Part shown: one piece after another, positions 4,766-7,998 of the stretch | Position numbering within the stretch: the first letter of the stretch is position 1 | How the letters are laid out: each line of letters opens with the position of its first letter | Notes under the pieces: model-generated | Database searches by the model: none | Told to the model about the DNA's origin: nothing | The model's input: only the letters and a program-made list of their open reading frames with translations | DNA from: Clostridia bacterium | Lineage (GTDB): Bacteria > Bacillota_A > Clostridia > Oscillospirales > CAG-272 | Direction: 5' to 3' | Length of the DNA: 7,998 bases | Assembly: GCA_017408625.1 (NCBI GenBank) | Contig: JAFQUG010000374.1 | Location: 1-7,998 of the forward strand | Made by a program: the position numbers and the translations under genes

Positions 4766-6445
4766 ATGAAGGTTTCACAAATTCCTTACAAGAGATATAC
4801 GCTGGAAGAGGCGCAGGCCGCCTTTGAGGCGTTTTGCAAGGCCAACGCTGCCGCTACGTGTGCTGCAGACGTCATCGCTGCAAAGGACGCGCTCATGGAG
4901 AGCATGATCGACTATGCGACCGAGGCTTCCTTGGCCAACTGCCGCTTTACGCTGGATACCAGGGACGAGTTTTACAGCGCAGAGGTATCATATTACGACG
5001 AGATCGGCCCGCACATTTCGGGTATGCAGGCAGAGTACGGCAAGCTGCTTTTGACCTCTCCCTACCGCGCTGAGCTGGAGCAGATGCTCAATCCCCGTAT
5101 CTTCAAGCAGCTGGAGATCGGTATGAAGTGCTTTGATCCCTGTATCGTCGAGGATATGCAGCTGGAAAACAGCATCGTCACCGAGTATTCCAAGTTCATG
5201 TCCGAAATGCAGTTTGAGTTCCGTGGCGAGACCATGCCGCTCTCCGCGCTGCGCGGTAACTTGGAGGACGGCGACCGTGAAACCAGACGTGAGTGCGCCG
5301 AGGCGATCGGCCGCGGCCTGCAGGCAAACGCTGCACAGCTGGACGAGTTTTACGATAAGCTGGTCAAGGTGCGCCACACCATGGCCACCAAGCTGGGATA
5401 TGAGAACTTTGTGGAGCTTGGCTACTACCGTATGGGCAGAATGGACTACGATGCCGAAATGGTGCGCAAGTTCCGTGACAACGTCAAGGATTCTCTGGTG
5501 CCTCGCGTAGCTGCCATCAAGGCAGGGCTGGCAGAGGAGCTGGGCCTTGATCAGATCATGTTCTACGACGATCCCATCTACATGGCAGGCGAGCAGCCCA
5601 AGCCCATGCTGGATAAGGACGGCATTTTTGCCGCAGCGCAGGAAATGTATGATGCGATGAATCCTGTGATCGGTGACTTTATGCGTGCGATGCAAGAGGC
5701 TGAGGCCTTTGACGTGGACGCACGCGACGGCAAGTGGGGCGGTGGATACTGCACCTGCTTCCCCAGATACAAGCAGCCCTTTATTCTTGCTAACTTCAAC
5801 GGCTCCTGCGGCGACGTGGATGTCATGACGCATGAGTTCGGTCACGCGCTGGCAGCAAAATTCGCTTGCGACCAGAACAACTTCGAGTTGGACGTGGGCG
5901 GTATGGAGACTGCCGAGTGCCACTCCATGAGCATGGAATTCCTTTGCTGGAAGTATATGGACAAGTTCTTTGGCGATATGGCACCGCGCTATAAGAAGCG
6001 TCATCTTCTTGAGGCATTGAGCTTTATTCCTTACGGCGTGATCGTGGACGAATTCCAGCACCTGATGTACGAGACCCCCGACATGACGCCCGAGCAGCGT
6101 AAGCAGACCTACCTTGCACTTGAAGCAAAGTACCGTCCTTACATGGGCCTTGAGGGCATTCCTTATATCGAAGAGGGAACCAGATGGCAGTATCAGATGC
6201 ACATCTACGAAAGCCCCTTCTATTATATCGACTACTGTCTTGCGCAGACGGTTGCGATCGGCTTCTTGGTAGCTTCCTGTGAGGACTACGATTCCGCTCT
6301 GGAGCGTTACATCGGCTTTGCCAAGTGCGGCGGCACCAAGGCCTTTGAGCAGCTGATCGAGGATGCAGGCCTTGCGTCTCCCTTCAAGGACGGCGCGCTT
6401 GAGATCCTTGCCGACAAGGCTGCAGAGATTGCGAAGGCGCTGTGA
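4766..6445 (+). CDS. M3 family oligoendopeptidase (zinc metallopeptidase)
   Basis: A 559-aa protein with the M3 (thimet oligopeptidase/PepF clan) active site. HEFGH is at 356-360, where H356 and H360 bind zinc and E357 is catalytic. The third ligand is probably E384 in ETAECHSMSMEFL, 28 residues after H356, close to the spacing in thimet oligopeptidase. Upstream is the family segment CTCFPRYKQPFILANF, and near the C-terminus is FYYIDYCLAQ, which carries the conserved tyrosines. Length fits the shorter M3 'oligoendopeptidase, not PepF' type (about 550-560 aa). It cleaves short peptides and, lacking a signal sequence, should act in the cytoplasm on imported or recycled peptides. The start ATG4766 follows AAAGGGGGAA (4751-4760) with 7-nt spacing; the N-terminus MKVSQIPYKRYTLEEA is typical. 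It is a single-gene unit; its stop lies 7 nt before a 280-bp inverted-repeat element. Confidence 0.95.
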   Translation: MKVSQIPYKRYTLEEAQAAFEAFCKANAAATCAADVIAAKDALMESMIDYATEASLANCRFTLDTRDEFYSAEVSYYDEIGPHISGMQAEYGKLLLTSPYRAELEQMLNPRIFKQLEIGMKCFDPCIVEDMQLENSIVTEYSKFMSEMQFEFRGETMPLSALRGNLEDGDRETRRECAEAIGRGLQANAAQLDEFYDKLVKVRHTMATKLGYENFVELGYYRMGRMDYDAEMVRKFRDNVKDSLVPRVAAIKAGLAEELGLDQIMFYDDPIYMAGEQPKPMLDKDGIFAAAQEMYDAMNPVIGDFMRAMQEAEAFDVDARDGKWGGGYCTCFPRYKQPFILANFNGSCGDVDVMTHEFGHALAAKFACDQNNFELDVGGMETAECHSMSMEFLCWKYMDKFFGDMAPRYKKRHLLEALSFIPYGVIVDEFQHLMYETPDMTPEQRKQTYLALEAKYRPYMGLEGIPYIEEGTRWQYQMHIYESPFYYIDYCLAQTVAIGFLVASCEDYDSALERYIGFAKCGGTKAFEQLIEDAGLASPFKDGALEILADKAAEIAKAL

Positions 6446-6452
6446 TCTTGTA

Positions 6453-6732
6453 TAGCCGCACGGGAGTCGAACCGAATTGCCCGACGACGATGCGTTTTCG
6501 CATCTTTCGGCGCGCTTTTACTCGCAAGATTGGTATCTTGCTTCGCAAAATCCCACCAAAATCTATCAAAAACGCATTCGCCGGCGGGTGCGAGCAGTTT
6601 TGGCGTAGCAGATTTTTTTGAGTCCAAAATCCTTTCTCGCAGGGCATATAGGCGATATGTCCAAGAGAAAAGATGCAGGAATCGGGAAAATCTGCACGTC
6701 AAAACCAACTTGGTTCGACTCTCGTGCGGCTA
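6453..6732. mobile_element. 280-bp inverted-repeat element with tRNA-T-arm-like ends
   Basis: The 27 nt at 6453-6479 begin TAGCCGCACGGGAGTCGAAC. The reverse complement of 6706-6732 begins TAGCCGCACGAGAGTCGAAC. The two 27-mers differ at three positions, all G/A transitions. Each end, read outward, contains GGTTCGACTC, like the T-loop of a tRNA followed by an acceptor-like GCGGCTA. Internal hairpins: GATGCG/CGCATC (6489-6504) and GCAAGAT/ATCTTGC (6524-6541). No convincing gene lies inside. No target-site duplication was found, so mobility is inferred from the terminal repeats alone. Confidence 0.65.
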
Positions 6733-6758
6733 AGCGTATATGAAACCTATCATAATTT

Positions 6759-6793
6759 GTAGCGGGCGATCACTGATCGCCCCTACGTTTTTT
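6759..6793 (+). terminator. GGGCGA palindrome copy 3 with T-run, likely terminator
   Basis: GTAG, bulged C, GGGCGATCA (6764-6772), C, TGATCGCCC (6774-6782), CTAC, then G and six T (6788-6793). A strong stem followed by a T-run fits an intrinsic terminator. It is probably the natural terminator of the M3 peptidase gene, now 313 nt past the stop because the 280-bp element lies between. It is also a member of the palindrome family seen at 4382-4400 and 4649-4670. Confidence 0.78.
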
Positions 6794-6815
6794 GCGCAAA
6801 AATTTCGTGATTTTA

Positions 6816-6844
6816 TTGCAAAATACTACGAACTGTGCTACAAT
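6816..6844 (+). promoter_or_regulatory. Sigma-A type promoter of the GH20 gene
   Basis: TTGCAA (6816-6821, 4 of 6 to consensus), 17-nt spacer, TACAAT (6839-6844), with TGC before the -10. The leader holds a small hairpin GCAC/GTGC (6857-6868) and the ribosome binding site GAAAGGA (6874-6880). Confidence 0.78.
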
Positions 6845-6886
6845 GGATATATATGAGCACTCCCGTGCGGAGAGAAAGGATACATC

Positions 6887-7998
6887 ATGGAAAACACGAC
6901 GCTTGCATTGATTCCTTATCCCAAATATATCACCTGCAGACAGGAATCGCTTGCCATCATGCCGATTATGGAGATCTGTGACCCCATGTTTGCTCGCCCT
7001 GCAAAGGCGTTTGCGGGCTATGCGCAAAGACTTGTGGGCGTGCGCTTTACCGAGGGACGCGGTGCGTCGGTGGTGCTGCGCGCTGATCCCGATATGCAAA
7101 GTGGCGAATACTCCCTGCGCGTGCAGACTGCCCGCGTGGTGCTTTGTGCTGCAGACGAGCAGGGCATGCAGTATGCACTGGCGACCCTGGGTCAGCTTTT
7201 GCACGTGGCGGACGGTCGCGTCAGTCTGCCTGTTTGCGAGGTGCGAGACCTGCCCGATTGTGAGCACCGCTGCGTCATGATCGACCTGGCGCGCAACTGG
7301 CATCCCTTTGATTATCTGCTCTCCTATGTGGATCTCTGCTGGTTTTATAAGGTCAGCAGACTGCACCTGCACTTTACCGACGACCAGAGCTATACGTTGC
7401 CCAGCATGATCTATCCGAAGCTGGCAACCGAGGGGCGCTCTTATACTTCCGAGGATATCGCGTATTTGAATAAGTATGCTGCCGAGCGCGGCATCTCGCT
7501 CATTCCCGAGATCGACGTGCCCGGCCATTGCACGCAGCTTTGCCTTGCATACCCCGAGATCTTTGGTACGGATAACATCATTCCGCAGACAGGGGAGGCC
7601 ATGCAAGCCATGCAAGCCCTGTTTTCGGAGCTTTGCGATATGTTCCCGAATGCCGAGTATGTGCACGTGGGCGGTGACGAGGCAGCCATTGAGAAGTGGA
7701 CGACAAACCAAGGCTGCCGCGCGTATGCGGAGGAATGCGGCATTGATTTTGACTGTGAGGACAAGAGATATCTTGCAGAGAGAATGCTTGCAAATTTCGT
7801 GCAGAAAATGGCCGACGCAGTGGTTGCAAAGGGCAAAAAGGTGATGGCTTGGGAGGGCTTTGCTCCTTCGGTCAACGAGTTCGTTTCCAAGGATATCATC
7901 CTGCACAGCTGGGAAAACTACTATCAGACCACACCGCAGCTGCTTGCGGGTGGCTTCAAGATCATCAACAGCTCCTGGAGACCCATGTACGTGGTTAC
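6887..7998 (+). CDS. GH20 beta-N-acetylhexosaminidase (partial, C-terminus off window)
   Basis: From ATG6887, 370 codons run open to the window edge; GAAAGGA lies 6 nt upstream. Residues about 1-125 (MENTTLALIPYPKYITCRQE onward) look like the GH20b domain that precedes the barrel. The (beta/alpha)8 catalytic domain starts at about residue 128 (RCVMIDLARNWHP), followed by HLHFTDDQSY (160-169), SLIPEIDVPGH (204-214) and HVGGDEA (260-266). D264-E265 is the catalytic pair of the substrate-assisted retaining mechanism that uses the N-acetyl group. The enzyme removes terminal GlcNAc or GalNAc from glycans or chitin and peptidoglycan fragments. No signal peptide is seen, so it probably acts in the cytoplasm on imported oligosaccharides. 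Typical GH20 enzymes are 500-700 aa, so at least 130 residues, including the end of the barrel, lie beyond the window. Confidence 0.95.
   Translation, partial: MENTTLALIPYPKYITCRQESLAIMPIMEICDPMFARPAKAFAGYAQRLVGVRFTEGRGASVVLRADPDMQSGEYSLRVQTARVVLCAADEQGMQYALATLGQLLHVADGRVSLPVCEVRDLPDCEHRCVMIDLARNWHPFDYLLSYVDLCWFYKVSRLHLHFTDDQSYTLPSMIYPKLATEGRSYTSEDIAYLNKYAAERGISLIPEIDVPGHCTQLCLAYPEIFGTDNIIPQTGEAMQAMQALFSELCDMFPNAEYVHVGGDEAAIEKWTTNQGCRAYAEECGIDFDCEDKRYLAERMLANFVQKMADAVVAKGKKVMAWEGFAPSVNEFVSKDIILHSWENYYQTTPQLLAGGFKIINSSWRPMYVV

Noticed and set aside
4988..6202. 404-aa minus-strand open frame
   Set aside because: Shadow of the M3 peptidase gene, which carries a full HEFGH active site; no promoter or ribosome binding site was noted for the antisense frame.
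6307..6708. 133-aa minus-strand frame across the 280-bp element
   Set aside because: It begins in the element and ends antisense to the peptidase C-terminus; low-complexity, basic translation without a ribosome binding site.
6453..6732. tRNA gene or tRNA gene pair at the element ends
   Set aside because: Only a T-loop/acceptor-like stretch is present; the T-stem pairs at about 3 of 5 positions and no D- or anticodon arm is visible.
6770..7906. 378-aa minus-strand open frame
   Set aside because: Shadow of the GH20 gene; the plus strand holds all catalytic motifs.

Overview
The window looks like chromosomal DNA of an anaerobic Gram-positive Clostridia-type bacterium, possibly a gut Oscillospiraceae/Ruminococcaceae relative. 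This is inferred from moderate GC, strong GGAGG-type ribosome binding sites, sigma-A promoters with 17-bp spacers, a recD2-comF gene pair, an M3-family oligopeptidase and carbohydrate-active proteins. No rRNA, tRNA or other taxonomic marker is present, so placement is tentative.

Layout: (1) 1-291, minus: 5' part of a DUF4180-family gene with a TTG start, with its own promoter at 324-352. (2) 411-611, plus: a 3' remnant of recD2 (SF1 helicase), overlapping by ATGA with an intact comF (608-1369). (3) 1370-1735: a convergent intergenic region packed with structure. It holds a symmetrical terminator hairpin, an array of four AGTGATATT and four reverse-complement copies separated by mini-hairpins of differing sequence, and a 13-bp perfect stem-loop, all enclosed by an outer 20-bp inverted repeat. 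(4) 1736-2554, minus: an alpha/beta-hydrolase esterase. (5) 2586-2682: divergent promoters. (6) 2743-4332, plus: a secreted, membrane-anchored protein with a CBM9-like domain, driven by a perfect consensus promoter and closed by a strong terminator. (7) 4380-4670: a duplicated terminator-plus-palindrome unit, whose second copy is split by a 184-bp MITE-like element with 18-bp perfect terminal inverted repeats and a 10-bp target-site duplication. (8) 4766-6445, plus: an M3-family zinc oligoendopeptidase. (9) 6453-6732: a second, different 280-bp element with 27-bp inverted ends that resemble a tRNA T-arm, followed by another GGGCGA palindrome that can act as terminator. (10) 6887 to the right edge, plus: a GH20 beta-N-acetylhexosaminidase, cut off by the window.

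Apart from the recD2/comF pair, the genes look like independent single-gene units with their own promoters. The shared theme is scavenging: a surface carbohydrate-binding protein, an acetyl-esterase-like hydrolase, and a peptidase and hexosaminidase without export signals that could process imported peptides and amino-sugar oligosaccharides. This link is inference from family roles. The most unusual content is in the intergenic regions, which hold at least three kinds of palindromic or inverted-repeat element, each placed just after stop codons or inside terminators.
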